Below, piece by piece: positions 26,612 to 35,372 of a stretch of 64,000 nucleotides of DNA. The notes under the pieces were generated by a model that searched no databases, was not told the origin of the DNA, and was given only the letters and a program-made list of their open reading frames with translations. The stretch spans positions 1 to 64,000 of the forward strand of contig CAMCRF010000003.1 in assembly GCA_945877235.1 (NCBI GenBank). Direction: 5' to 3'. Position 1 is the first letter of the stretch. Every line of letters starts with the position of its first letter. Source of the DNA: Bordetella parapertussis. Lineage in GTDB: Bacteria > Pseudomonadota > Gammaproteobacteria > Burkholderiales > Burkholderiaceae_A. The translations under genes and the position numbers were made by a program.

Positions 26612-27446
26612 GTCCCGCAAACACCAGGCCAATTCCCAGCCAGGTCACAGGCTCGATGAGCTCGTCGAGCAAGACAGCAGAGGCAGCTAACCCAAAGACC
26701 GGGACCAGCAAGGTGAAGGGTGCAACCTGGGATGCGGGATGATGCCTCAGTAGCCAGGACCAACCGCCATACCCGAGGAGGCTTGCCCCGAGCACGTTGT
26801 AGGCGAGGCATACCCAAAGGGTCAGATCGCCCTGCCAGAGGGTTTCAAGTGCAACACCCCAGGGTGCTGTTCCAGAGACCCAGATCGAGAATGGAAGGAG
26901 TGGGATCGCTGCGAGACCAGAGCCCCAAGCGACGAGCGCAATCGGCTGGATGGCGCCCATGCGCTTCACGAAGAGATTGCCGACCGACCAGGCGATGGCC
27001 GCCGCCAGCGTGAGGAGCAGTGCCACGAGGGGTGCATGACTCTGAAACCGAAGGGCTACAACAATGATGCCAACGCCCCCCAGGCCAACGCCCAGCCATT
27101 GGAGTGGGCGCGGCCGTTCCGCATGCAGCAGGACGGCAAACAAAATGGTGAAGAAGACTTGGCTCTGGACCAACAGTGAGGCGAGCCCGGCTGGCATGCC
27201 AGCCTCAATTGCAACGAAGAGCAGCGTGAACTGAAAGCTAAATGAGCTCAGTGCGTAGCCGATGAGGATTCGCCAAGGCACGCGTGGACGTGGCAGAAAA
27301 AAGATGAGGGGCACGCTGGCGAGCATAAACCTCAGTGTGGTCAGTACCGGCGCTGGAATGATGTCGAGGGCCATGCGAATGGCCACAAAGTTCGTGCCCC
27401 AGACGAACATTACGGCCAGCGCAATGAGCAGGTGAGAGGGGCTCAC
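26577..27446 (-). CDS. EamA-family (DMT superfamily) transporter
   Basis: The 289-residue inner-membrane protein has ten predicted hydrophobic helices arranged as two EamA repeats (MFVWGTNFVAIRMALDIIPA in the first, AIAWSVGNLFVKRMG in the second). The family exports amino acids or other metabolites (RhtA/YdcZ-like); the substrate is unknown. It is the last gene of the pyrF - ABC-2 permease - eamA operon, overlapping the permease gene by 4 bp. The 3' end runs 35 bp into the opposite-strand ABC exporter gene. Confidence 0.92.
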   Translation of the reverse strand: MSPSHLLIALAVMFVWGTNFVAIRMALDIIPAPVLTTLRFMLASVPLIFFLPRPRVPWRILIGYALSSFSFQFTLLFVAIEAGMPAGLASLLVQSQVFFTILFAVLLHAERPRPLQWLGVGLGGVGIIVVALRFQSHAPLVALLLTLAAAIAWSVGNLFVKRMGAIQPIALVAWGSGLAAIPLLPFSIWVSGTAPWGVALETLWQGDLTLWVCLAYNVLGASLLGYGGWSWLLRHHPASQVAPFTLLVPVFGLAASAVLLDELIEPVTWLGIGLVFAGLTMTQVRLARA

Positions 27447-28225
27447 GCGCGAATGCGCCAGCTGGTGGCAATCAGGTGATGGGTGAGCAGGAGGAGACTA
27501 CATGCGAATGCTCCAGACACCCCAAGACTCAGCCACGGCGAGACGTCGGCCACGCCGAAGAAGCCGAACCGAAACCCATCGATCAGATAAAAGAAGGGGT
27601 TGAGGTGGCTGATGACCTGGAAGGCCGACGGCAGACTGTGAATGGAATAGAAGACGCCCGCGAGGAAGGTGAGGGGGTTGATGAGAAAGTTTTGGAATGC
27701 AGCGACGTGATCCCATCGCTCAGCGTACAGGGCTGCAATCAAGCCGAGGCTGCCCATTACCAAGCAGGCCAGGCCAGCGAACAGGAGCACAAAAAGTGGC
27801 TGCTCGGGAATGGTGGGGGCAACCAGCGGAATACTCGATACCCAGATTGCTAGACCACAGGCCAGGCCTCGGAAAGTAGCCCCACCGACGTAGCCCACAA
27901 GCCACTCCCAGGGCCGTGTCGGCGAGAGCAAGAGGAACACCAAATTTCCGGTGATTTTGCTCTGGGTGAGGCTTGAGCTCGAGTTTGCAAAGGCGTTCTG
28001 CTGAAGGGTCATCATGACCAAGCCAGGCACCAGAAAACTCGCATAGCTGATCCCTGGCATGGGCTCGAGTCGGCCCTCAAGCAAATAGGCAAAGACCACT
28101 AAAAACAGCCACGAGGAAATGACGGGCGCGAGGATGGTTTGGACTGAGACCTTGGTGAAACGGCGCGTCTCTTTGACCAGTAACGCCCATGCTGGCGACT
28201 GGACCTGCGGCTGGGCTTGAATCAT
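27443..28225 (-). CDS. ABC-2 type permease (YadH-like)
   Basis: This 260-residue membrane protein has about six hydrophobic helices and the ABC-2 family motifs SYASFLVPGLVMMTLQQNAF, LSPTRPWEWLVGYVGG and FYSIHSLPSAFQVISHLNP. It closely follows the pattern of E. coli YadH. The ATG at 28225 overlaps the pyrF stop by 4 bp; longer in-frame starts would invade pyrF. A YadG-type ATPase normally accompanies such permeases, but none is adjacent here, so the partner must be encoded elsewhere. The substrate is unknown. Confidence 0.9.
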   Translation of the reverse strand: MIQAQPQVQSPAWALLVKETRRFTKVSVQTILAPVISSWLFLVVFAYLLEGRLEPMPGISYASFLVPGLVMMTLQQNAFANSSSSLTQSKITGNLVFLLLSPTRPWEWLVGYVGGATFRGLACGLAIWVSSIPLVAPTIPEQPLFVLLFAGLACLVMGSLGLIAALYAERWDHVAAFQNFLINPLTFLAGVFYSIHSLPSAFQVISHLNPFFYLIDGFRFGFFGVADVSPWLSLGVSGAFACSLLLLTHHLIATSWRIRA

Positions 28226-29046
28226 GGTTGGCGCTGCGCGTTGATTGCGTCTTGAAGGGTTTGAGCGGCCTGCGCGGCAGCGGCCTGCCAATTCTCTGAT
28301 TCCGAGGCGTAAATAATGCTGCGGGAGGCGTTGATGAATACGCCGCCCTCAGGGGTCAGTCCCGCTCTCAGCGTAGCAGCCAAATCGCCGCCTTGGGCGC
28401 CGATGCCTGGAATGAGCAGGGGCAACTCGGGTGCTTGGACTCGAATGGCAGCGAGGTCGGCGGGAACGGTCGCACCGACCACCAGCCCCACGTTATCGCC
28501 TGCATTCCACCGGGTTGAGGCCAGGTGTGCGATCTGCTCGTAGACCTTTCTGCCGTTTGCAAGTGGCAGGTCTTGCAGGTCAGCTCCGCCCGCGTTGCTG
28601 GTGCGACACAAAAGGAAAACTCCTCTGCCAGGCTGATCGAGGAAGGGGGCAATGCTGTCGTGGCCCATGTAAGGGCTGAGTGTGACTGCATCTGCCTCGT
28701 ATCGCTCGAATGCCTCTGCGACATAGTGCTTGGCTGTGCTGCCAATGTCGCCTCGCTTGGCATCGAGGATGATGAGCTTTTTCGGGTACTGGGTGCGGAT
28801 GTAAGCGCAGACCTCTGCAAGCACAGGCTCGGCAGATTGCGCAGCAAAGTGGGCAATTTGTGGCTTGAATGCGGCGGCATAGGCTGCAGTGGCGTCGATA
28901 ATCCCTTTGCAGAACGCCAGTACCCGTTGTTGTTTTCCGAGCGTTTCCAGTGGGGATGGGGTTCGACCAGGTTCAGGGTCTAGGCCGACACAAACAAGAG
29001 AATTTGATTCCGCCCAGGCGGTCTGGCAGCGCTTATAGAATGTCAT
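28222..29046 (-). CDS. pyrF: Orotidine 5'-phosphate decarboxylase
   Basis: A 274-residue type-2 OMP decarboxylase, catalysing the last step of UMP synthesis. The active-site stretch ILDAKRGDIGSTA carries the Lys/Asp charge network. LVCVGLDPEP at the start and LLIPGIGAQGGD near the end form substrate and phosphate contacts. Type 2 enzymes are common in Betaproteobacteria. The start is the ATG at 29046 by family comparison; an in-frame GTG lies at 29061. It heads an operon with an ABC-2 permease and an EamA transporter, unrelated by obvious function. Confidence 0.95.
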   Translation of the reverse strand: MTFYKRCQTAWAESNSLVCVGLDPEPGRTPSPLETLGKQQRVLAFCKGIIDATAAYAAAFKPQIAHFAAQSAEPVLAEVCAYIRTQYPKKLIILDAKRGDIGSTAKHYVAEAFERYEADAVTLSPYMGHDSIAPFLDQPGRGVFLLCRTSNAGGADLQDLPLANGRKVYEQIAHLASTRWNAGDNVGLVVGATVPADLAAIRVQAPELPLLIPGIGAQGGDLAATLRAGLTPEGGVFINASRSIIYASESENWQAAAAQAAQTLQDAINAQRQP

Positions 29047-29062
29047 GCTCCATTCTGCCACG

Positions 29063-31339
29063 ATGAAAGCTCACCCTATGCGCGTTGCGCCTCGCTTGAA
29101 CGGTACCCACCCAGTTGCATCGCTGCTCTTTGGGTTGGGGGTGGTCTTTGCCTCTGGCTCCGTTGGTGCCCAGGGTCGACCAGGGGCAGACGCGCCTGGG
29201 CCAGGTGCCGCCGAGGAGGACGCAGAAGTCCCGATACAAGAGGTTCAGGTGCGCGCTCGGCGCATGAGCGATTTGGAGGAGCGGCGACAGTCCACCGCAG
29301 CACGCACCATCGTGGGTCGGGACGAAATTGAGAAATATGGTGACAGTTCGCTCGAGGATGTCCTGCGGCGTCAGCCTGGGGTCACGATCCCCTCTGGTGG
29401 CGGTAATCCTCGTATGCGGGGACTCGGTGGCGCCTACACTCAGATTCTCATCGACGGACAGCCTGCTGGGCGTGGTTTCTCGATGGACAGCATTCCACCC
29501 GACCAGGTGGAGCGTCTCGAGATTACCAAGTCTCCCACCGCAGAAACGGGTGCCCAGGCCGTTGCCGGCAGCATCAATATTGTGACCCGAGCGGGCCGTC
29601 AGCAGGGCCGTCAGGATTTCCGGTCTGCCGCGACGGCTTCTGAGTCTCGGCGCCAGTTGCGCGCGGGCTTGAACCACGCCGGGTCGCTGCTGGGCCTTGA
29701 CGCCATGCTCTCTGCTGGACTTTTCTCTGAGCGCCGAAATGAATCAAGCCAGAGCGATGTATCGGAGTACAGCCTTGATGGGGCTGAACTCGGTCATCAA
29801 GCGATCGAGCGCACCTCTGATAACAACCGCACCGGTTTGAGCCTTCGCGGCCGCATCGGCGAGGAGCTTGGCGGGGGGCGCAGCTGGTTTGTCTCACCCG
29901 TTTTCTTTGGCTCTCGAGGGGACTCCGATCGCCGAAGCACCTACACACCTTGGTCTGGCTTGCCTCCTCAACTCATGACCGCGTCAGACTTGCTCGGCAG
30001 CCAGGGGGAATCCGAGTCGAGCTTTTACTGGAGTCGCGTCGCATTTCAGTGGAAGACGCCGATTCGCGAGGGGCTTCGTATGGAACTCGACCTCAATCGC
30101 ACGCAGATGGGGTCTGAGAACAATGGAGCCAGCGAGGGTTTGCTGGTTGGAGGTGGCACGCGCAGGACGGTCTCCTCCGGGGAGATGCTTGAGCGCAGCT
30201 CGGGGCTCACGGCCAAGCTGCGGCGAGACGGTGAGCAGCATGAGCAGGTGTTTGGCGTTGAATGGTCATTGGCACGCAGGGACGAGTCTCGCACCGAGCT
30301 GGTGGATGGCAGTCCTGCCCTCCTCGGCGCAGAGGAGAACGTGACGGGCCGCAGCGAACGCATTGCCGTATACGCCCAGAATGAGTGGAACCCGTCTGCG
30401 CGCTGGACGCTCATGACCGGCATTCGCCAAGAACGGATTGAGACCTCTGGCGGTTCGGTTGGCGCCATGCAGGCGCAGAATCGGGCGGAGGTGACCACAC
30501 CGCTTGTCCACGTGGTGTTTAGGCCCGTGGCCAAAGGGTCGGACCTCTTTCGGCTTGGACTCACTCGCGGTTACAAGGCCGCAAGTCTTCGAGACTTTAT
30601 TGCAGCCCCGAATATTTCCGATCGCTATCCCGTGGGTGGTGCAAACAGCTTTGTAAGCCCCGACCGTGCCGGTAATCCAAGTCTCAAGCCGGAGCTCGCC
30701 GTGGGAGTCGATCTGGCTTTCGAGCGGACTCTTCCCCAGAGGGGTCTGCTCTCAGCAAGCCTGTTTGCCCGAGAGTTGAGCGATTTTCAGCGCCGTCAAA
30801 CCTTGCTTGAGACCGTCTCCTGGAGTCCTGTGCCTCGGTGGGTGTCTCGGCTGCGAAACCTGGGCCAGGCGCAAACCTATGGAGTTGAACTCGAGGCGCG
30901 CGTCGCAGCTGGCCTTGTCGGTTTTGACGTGAAGGGTCTTGAGTTCAGGCCAAGCGTCAGTGCCTACACGAGTGCGGTGGAGGGCATTCCAGGCCCCAAC
31001 AATCGACTGGATCAGCAACCGGGCCTCACCGCTAAGTTCGGCGTCGAGCAGCGGCTCGGGGCGGGATCCCAGTGGGGCAGCAACCTCGCCTATACCCAGG
31101 GTGGACGGGTACAGGTGACGGAGCAGAGCTGGGCGAGGGCGCGCAATCAGTGGCGACTTGACGCATTCTGGCTGACCAGACTTACACCCAAAATGAGGCT
31201 TCGAGTCTCTGGGCAAGACCTGCTCTCTTGGGGGTCTCGGACCGAGACGGGCACCGTGCTCGATGGTCTGGAGCAGCGCTCCTCACAGCTCGGGGCGGGT
31301 GAGGCGAGGATCACGGTTGGGCTGGAGGGGCAGCTCTAG
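29063..31339 (+). CDS. TonB-dependent outer-membrane receptor
   Basis: The protein has about 758 residues. A signal peptide (ending about VGAQ) is followed by a candidate TonB box (IQEVQVRA), a plug domain (GRDEIEKYGDSSLEDVLRRQ, IDGQPAGRGFSMDSIPPDQV, GSINIVTR) and a beta-barrel with alternating amphipathic strands. The plug sequence resembles siderophore/metal receptors. The barrel ends in GLEGQL, with no terminal aromatic residue, which is unusual for outer-membrane barrels. The start is the ATG at 29063 or possibly the ATG at 29078. It is divergent from pyrF with 16 bp between the starts, and is followed by the PadR locus. Confidence 0.92.
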   Translation: MKAHPMRVAPRLNGTHPVASLLFGLGVVFASGSVGAQGRPGADAPGPGAAEEDAEVPIQEVQVRARRMSDLEERRQSTAARTIVGRDEIEKYGDSSLEDVLRRQPGVTIPSGGGNPRMRGLGGAYTQILIDGQPAGRGFSMDSIPPDQVERLEITKSPTAETGAQAVAGSINIVTRAGRQQGRQDFRSAATASESRRQLRAGLNHAGSLLGLDAMLSAGLFSERRNESSQSDVSEYSLDGAELGHQAIERTSDNNRTGLSLRGRIGEELGGGRSWFVSPVFFGSRGDSDRRSTYTPWSGLPPQLMTASDLLGSQGESESSFYWSRVAFQWKTPIREGLRMELDLNRTQMGSENNGASEGLLVGGGTRRTVSSGEMLERSSGLTAKLRRDGEQHEQVFGVEWSLARRDESRTELVDGSPALLGAEENVTGRSERIAVYAQNEWNPSARWTLMTGIRQERIETSGGSVGAMQAQNRAEVTTPLVHVVFRPVAKGSDLFRLGLTRGYKAASLRDFIAAPNISDRYPVGGANSFVSPDRAGNPSLKPELAVGVDLAFERTLPQRGLLSASLFARELSDFQRRQTLLETVSWSPVPRWVSRLRNLGQAQTYGVELEARVAAGLVGFDVKGLEFRPSVSAYTSAVEGIPGPNNRLDQQPGLTAKFGVEQRLGAGSQWGSNLAYTQGGRVQVTEQSWARARNQWRLDAFWLTRLTPKMRLRVSGQDLLSWGSRTETGTVLDGLEQRSSQLGAGEARITVGLEGQL

Positions 31340-31366
31340 CCTAGTTGTAGAGATGTTTTAGTACTG

Positions 31367-31396
31367 TTGACAATTCACTACTGTATTTTTTACACT
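31367..31396 (+). promoter_or_regulatory. Sigma-70 type promoter of the padR operon
   Basis: TTGACA at 31367-31372 (perfect -35) and TACACT at 31391-31396 (-10) are separated by 18 bp. Transcription would start about seven bases after the -10, near the ATG at 31403, so the message may be leaderless. No ribosome-binding sequence is seen before the ATG. The -10 lies inside the dyad at 31376-31400. Confidence 0.65.
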
Positions 31397-31400
31397 AGTG
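31376..31400. promoter_or_regulatory. 25-bp inverted repeat, probable PadR operator
   Basis: CACTA-c-TGTA, five T, TACA-c-TAGTG: nine of ten arm positions are complementary around a central T at 31388. The dyad covers the -10 box and part of the spacer of the padR promoter. Outer arms are at 31376-31380 and 31396-31400, inner arms at 31382-31385 and 31391-31394. This is the expected layout for autorepression by a dimeric PadR protein. Confidence 0.7.
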
Positions 31401-31402
31401 AC

Positions 31403-31759
31403 ATGACAACAGCTTTCGAAGATCGATTCCACAAGAGCATCAGCTCGGGAACTGCAGGCCTGGTGGTGTTGGCCACCGTTGCGGCGAGTTCTGAGCCGCT
31501 GCATGGCTATGAGATCGGACGCCGCCTCGCCGACCAGGCACCGGAGGGCCTCAGCTTCAAGCAGGGCACCCTCTACCCCATGCTGCGCAATATGGAAGAA
31601 GACGGCTTGCTCAGCAGCACCCTTCAGCCAAGCCCAGAGGGGCCCGCCAGGAAATGCTTTTCAATTACTGCGAAAGGTCTTGAGGTGCTCGAGGCCTGGA
31701 CGCAGAGCTGGACCCAGAGTAGCCGCTGGGTGAACCGAATTCTAGGAACCCTAAAATGA
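31403..31759 (+). CDS. PadR-family transcriptional repressor
   Basis: This 118-residue winged-helix protein carries the family motifs LHGYEIGRRLADQAPEGLSFKQG, TLYPMLRNMEEDGLL and KCFSITAKGLEVLEAW. It starts at the ATG at 31403, 6 bp after the promoter -10 box; an upstream in-frame codon overlaps the promoter and is unlikely. It overlaps the next gene by 4 bp. A PadR gene followed by a membrane protein with an N-terminal helical domain is a common pair, in which the membrane protein is the regulated target. Autoregulation is supported by the dyad just upstream. Confidence 0.92.
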   Translation: MTTAFEDRFHKSISSGTAGLVVLATVAASSEPLHGYEIGRRLADQAPEGLSFKQGTLYPMLRNMEEDGLLSSTLQPSPEGPARKCFSITAKGLEVLEAWTQSWTQSSRWVNRILGTLK

Positions 31760-32766
31760 CCCAGACCCACCTGACGCCGATTGAGCGTTACCTGGCCGAT
31801 TTGCAATCTGCGCTTGCCGGCCGAGACCCCGCGGTCATCCATGACGCGCTCGTTGATGCCGAGATTCATCTTCGTAGCGCTGTGCGGGCAGGCCACACCC
31901 CCGAAGAGGCAATCCTCGCCTATGGCCCGGCGCATGAGATTGCCGAGGCGTACGGCGATCTGCCCCACCCGGTTCAACCTCCTGTCGCTCGGCGTGGTGC
32001 ACGGCGCATTCCATTCATTGGCATTTGGGCAGAGCCTCAGGCCTGGCTCTCGCTCATCTACTTTCTGGTGCCCGGATTCGCCATGGCGATTGCAGGATTC
32101 ATCTGGGTGGTAACACTGGGGTCGCTCTCCCTGGGTCTGCTTCCTGTGTTGGCGGGACTCTTGATCTTCGTCTTTTTGCTTGGAAGCAGTCGCGTGATCA
32201 GCATTGGCCACGGACTTTTGCTCGAGCGCTTTCTGGGCATTCGCATGCCACGGCGATACCAGCCGGTTCTGGTGGACACCCTCATTGGAGAGCCCGCACG
32301 CTTGAGCTTCTTTCAGCGCATCTGGGCTTGGCTGAAGGACGCTAGGAGCTGGCTCTCGGTTGCATTCCTCTTTGGCAACTTCTTCGTGGCCTTGGCCATT
32401 TTTATTTTCCTGGTCTGTGGACTCACGATGGCGCTTGGGCTGATTGCGTTGCCCTTTGGCTATGACGATGCTGCGCAGGGATTCAGCCATGGTTTTCTGT
32501 TGGGCGAGGTGCACGGACTTGAAGAGCCGGTTGTCATCAGCTTGATGGACTCGATCGTGTTTGGAATCGACCTCTCCGGGGCTGTATTCATCTCGCCCTG
32601 GGCGCAGGCCGTTGGGGTTCTGGTGGGCCTGCTGCTCCTCACAGTCATCCTCTGGATCTCAAAGGGCCTCGGCCTCGCCTACGGTCAGGTCGTTCAGGCG
32701 GTGCAGGTGAGTCGCCCGCAGGCGGTCGCTCGCCGCTATCAGTATGTGCAGGGTGATTCACGCTAG
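31756..32766 (+). CDS. Membrane protein of the PadR pair (HAAS-like N-terminus, sensor-like membrane domain)
   Basis: The protein has 336 residues. The N-terminal 70 residues are soluble and helical (IERYLADLQSALAGRDPAVI, LVDAEIHLRSAV, EEAILAYGPAHEIAEAYGDL), matching the HAAS/DUF1700-type domain usual in partners of PadR. The rest contains about six hydrophobic segments (near 95-150, 205-240, 280-305) arranged like the putative sensor domain of actinobacterial and other kinases, without a kinase. It overlaps padR by 4 bp. Function is unknown; PadR control is likely. Confidence 0.8.
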   Translation: MTQTHLTPIERYLADLQSALAGRDPAVIHDALVDAEIHLRSAVRAGHTPEEAILAYGPAHEIAEAYGDLPHPVQPPVARRGARRIPFIGIWAEPQAWLSLIYFLVPGFAMAIAGFIWVVTLGSLSLGLLPVLAGLLIFVFLLGSSRVISIGHGLLLERFLGIRMPRRYQPVLVDTLIGEPARLSFFQRIWAWLKDARSWLSVAFLFGNFFVALAIFIFLVCGLTMALGLIALPFGYDDAAQGFSHGFLLGEVHGLEEPVVISLMDSIVFGIDLSGAVFISPWAQAVGVLVGLLLLTVILWISKGLGLAYGQVVQAVQVSRPQAVARRYQYVQGDSR

Positions 32767-32794
32767 AGTTCACTTTTTTTGGAGACCCTGATTC

Positions 32795-34813
32795 ATGAAT
32801 CTGCTTCGCGTGGGTACGAGCCTTTCCGCACTGTTGATATCGATGGGTGCGCTTGCCCAGTCGGTCCCTCTGAGTAACGCCCTGGGCGCGCCCGGCTGGC
32901 GGCCGATACCACTCTGGACGGCGGAGGCGATTCCCGGGCAGTGTGACGCAGCCCTCGATCGCGCGATGACCGACATCAAGGCCATTGAGGCTGAGCCGCT
33001 GGGTCCCGACGCATCGAAGCTCTTTGATGCGCTCAACCGCATGAACGCCGCGCTGGATGACCTGACCGGGCCTATTTACTTACTCAATAATGTCTCCCCC
33101 GAGGCGGCTGTTCGCAAGGCAGCCGAGGCCTGCATTCTGAAGGTGAGCGCTTTCTCAAGCGGCTTGTATCGGCGCGATCCACTGTTTGCGCGCATTCGTG
33201 CGGTTCAGCCCAAAGACGCCATTGACCGCAAGCTGCAGCAAGACCTGGTTCGCGCCTTTGAGCGCAATGGCGTCACCCTGGAGGGGGCGGCCAGGGCGCG
33301 CATGGAGGTGATCAGTCGCGAGTTAAGTCGCCTTCAGCTCGAATTCTCAAAGCGGGTGCGCGATAACAAAACCAAGTTGAGTTTTGGGTCTGCGGAGGTG
33401 AAGGGATTGCCGCCGGGCTTTTTGAAGTCTGCGCAGGTCGATGCCCAGGGCAATACCTTGATTGGCTTTAGCGCCCCCGAGGTGCGCACCTTTATGGCCT
33501 ACTCCGAGAGCGATGCAGCCCGTGAGCGTTACATGCAGGCTTACACCCAGCGCGGTGGAGCGCGCAATCTTGAAATCCTCCGGGAGCTTGTGCAGCTGCG
33601 TCAAGAAATGGCCAAGCTATTGGGCTATCCCAGCTTCGCGCACTTTCAGGTCAAGGACAGAATGGCGCAGTCGCCGGATCGTATTGGACAGTTTCTTCAG
33701 GAGGTTGATCAGGCTGCAAGGCGTCTGGAAGAGAAGGAGCTCTCTGAAATCAGGACATTTATGCAGTCGGTTGGTGCCCAAGGGGCGCTGACGCGCTCAA
33801 GCCTCAGCTATTGGCAGCGTCGGCTTGAGGAGGCGCGCTACAAGATTGATCCGGAGGCACTGCGGGCCTATTTTCCCACCGTTGCCTCGGTTGACTTCTC
33901 TCTCGAAATTGCCTCAAAGCTTTATGGCTTTGACTTTAAGCGCGTGGCGATTCCTGTCTGGCATGAAGACGTCATGGTTTATGAGGTGCGCAGGCGCGAT
34001 ACGGCCCAGAGTCTTAAAGGCGTGATTTACCTAGACCTCTACCCGCGTGAAGGTAAGTATGGCCATGCGGCAGCCTTTGGCACGCGAGACGTCTCGGCTG
34101 CGCTGGGCAGAATTCCCACGTCGGTGATGGTGGCGAACTTCAATCGGGAAGGGTTAACTCACGATCAACTCGAAACCCTCCTGCATGAGTTTGGCCATAT
34201 CTTGCACGGCGTGTTGTCGGAAACCCGATATGCCGCTCATGCGGGTACCGCCGTGGAGCGGGATTTCGTGGAAGCCCCTTCGCAAATGTTTGAGGAGTGG
34301 GTGAGAAGCGAGGCCACCTTGCGTCTGTTGCCTAAGCATTGCAAGCCGTCCTGCCCGGCCGTGACGCCGGAGTTGATGCGCCGCCTGACCGCCTCAAAGA
34401 ATTTTGGGCGAGGCATTCGCTACGGTCGGCAGCTCTTGTATGCCAGCTACGACATGAAGCTCCACACACAGGCTTCTGAGACGCCGAACCCACTCCCCCT
34501 GTGGCAAGAAATGGAGAGCCGCACCGCGTTGGGGGTACTCAAGGGGGGCGAGTTCCCCGGTCAGTTTGGCCATATCGCGGGCGGGTATGCCGCGGGCTAT
34601 TACGGTTACATGTGGGCCGAGGTGTTGGCGCTCGACATGCTGAGTGGCTTTGGCGGGCAGTTGATGAACCCGGAGGCAGGGCGGCGCTACGTCAAGACCG
34701 TGCTCTCCCGTGGGGGGGAGCAGTCGGGCATGGAGATGGTGAAACAGTTTCTGGGTCGCGAACCCAATGCCAAGGCTTTCTTTCAGGAAGTGAGGGGAGA
34801 GCGGCTCCAGTAG
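32795..34813 (+). CDS. Secreted M3-family zinc metallopeptidase (Dcp/oligopeptidase-like)
   Basis: The 672-residue protein has a signal peptide (about 1-21, ending ALAQ). The zinc site is His464-Glu465-Phe-Gly-His468, with a third ligand Glu493 in DFVEAPSQMFEEW. The typical M3 segment IYLDLYPREGKYGHAA and the C-terminal GGYAAGYYGYMWAEVLA are present. The cysteine pairs near residues 515-520 fit an exported enzyme. It would cleave short peptides or dipeptides in the periplasm. It lies upstream of the S9 peptidase and peptide importer genes and probably supplies that pathway. A GGAG ribosome site precedes the ATG. Confidence 0.95.
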   Translation: MNLLRVGTSLSALLISMGALAQSVPLSNALGAPGWRPIPLWTAEAIPGQCDAALDRAMTDIKAIEAEPLGPDASKLFDALNRMNAALDDLTGPIYLLNNVSPEAAVRKAAEACILKVSAFSSGLYRRDPLFARIRAVQPKDAIDRKLQQDLVRAFERNGVTLEGAARARMEVISRELSRLQLEFSKRVRDNKTKLSFGSAEVKGLPPGFLKSAQVDAQGNTLIGFSAPEVRTFMAYSESDAARERYMQAYTQRGGARNLEILRELVQLRQEMAKLLGYPSFAHFQVKDRMAQSPDRIGQFLQEVDQAARRLEEKELSEIRTFMQSVGAQGALTRSSLSYWQRRLEEARYKIDPEALRAYFPTVASVDFSLEIASKLYGFDFKRVAIPVWHEDVMVYEVRRRDTAQSLKGVIYLDLYPREGKYGHAAAFGTRDVSAALGRIPTSVMVANFNREGLTHDQLETLLHEFGHILHGVLSETRYAAHAGTAVERDFVEAPSQMFEEWVRSEATLRLLPKHCKPSCPAVTPELMRRLTASKNFGRGIRYGRQLLYASYDMKLHTQASETPNPLPLWQEMESRTALGVLKGGEFPGQFGHIAGGYAAGYYGYMWAEVLALDMLSGFGGQLMNPEAGRRYVKTVLSRGGEQSGMEMVKQFLGREPNAKAFFQEVRGERLQ

Positions 34814-34934
34814 GGGTTTGGCGGGTCTCTGTCGCAGGGCTGGCGGCGTCCTGGCCGGCCTTCGACAGGGTTTCGTCGTCGCGCGCTGAGCGGGTAGAGG
34901 AGAGAGTGAGGGCTCTGAATGACAGGAGACTCAG
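34814..34934. other. Non-coding gap after the M3 peptidase
   Basis: These 121 bp are GC-rich. I see no clear terminator stem with a T run and no strong promoter. A GGAG-like ribosome site at the right end serves the next gene. Antisense frames running through it carry no recognisable protein. Confidence 0.5.
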
Positions 34935-35372
34935 ATGACTGAACAACCCCCGAATGCGTCCGAACGCACGGTTTCAACCCGCGCACTGTTGACGCGGGGC
35001 TTTTGGTTTTACTTCGAACACAATGGCCATCGAATCGCGGTGCACAATTCGGCCTGGACCGGTCGAGAGCGGGTCTTTGTGGATGATGAGCTGGTGGCAA
35101 CCAAGCTCTCTTTTCGCATGCGAAGCCGCTTGCATTTCTCAATCGATGGACTCCCCCTCTGCGCTGAGATCCGGGTTGTCGACCTCTGGAAGCGGCCTCG
35201 GGTGGAATGTCTTTTGTTCGACGGAGATCGGATGCTGGCCCATGAACGCCTGGCCTACTCGCAGTCAGGCAGAAGCGGTCAGCCCTATGCATTTCTGATT
35301 GGTGCTCTGATGGGCGGGGCAGGCGTTTTGGTGGGGTATGCCGTTGGAAAGCTGTTCTCGGGGGGCGTATGA
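34935..35372 (+). CDS. Hypothetical protein with C-terminal membrane segment
   Basis: The protein has 145 residues and is not recognised. Residues 20-105 form a beta-rich domain with repeated short strands (FWFYFEHNGHRIAVHNSA, RVFVDDELVATKLSF, HFSIDGLPLCAEIRVVDL), and residues 118-138 are a hydrophobic glycine-rich membrane helix (YAFLIGALMGGAGVLVGYAV). It overlaps the following XRE-type regulator gene by 4 bp, so the two probably act together. Codon use resembles the neighbours. Confidence 0.75.
   Translation: MTEQPPNASERTVSTRALLTRGFWFYFEHNGHRIAVHNSAWTGRERVFVDDELVATKLSFRMRSRLHFSIDGLPLCAEIRVVDLWKRPRVECLLFDGDRMLAHERLAYSQSGRSGQPYAFLIGALMGGAGVLVGYAVGKLFSGGV

Noticed and set aside
31624-32514. 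296-codon minus-strand frame over padR and its partner
   Set aside because: Composition rich in Gln, His and Arg is typical of an antisense shadow; the plus strand has two recognisable genes.
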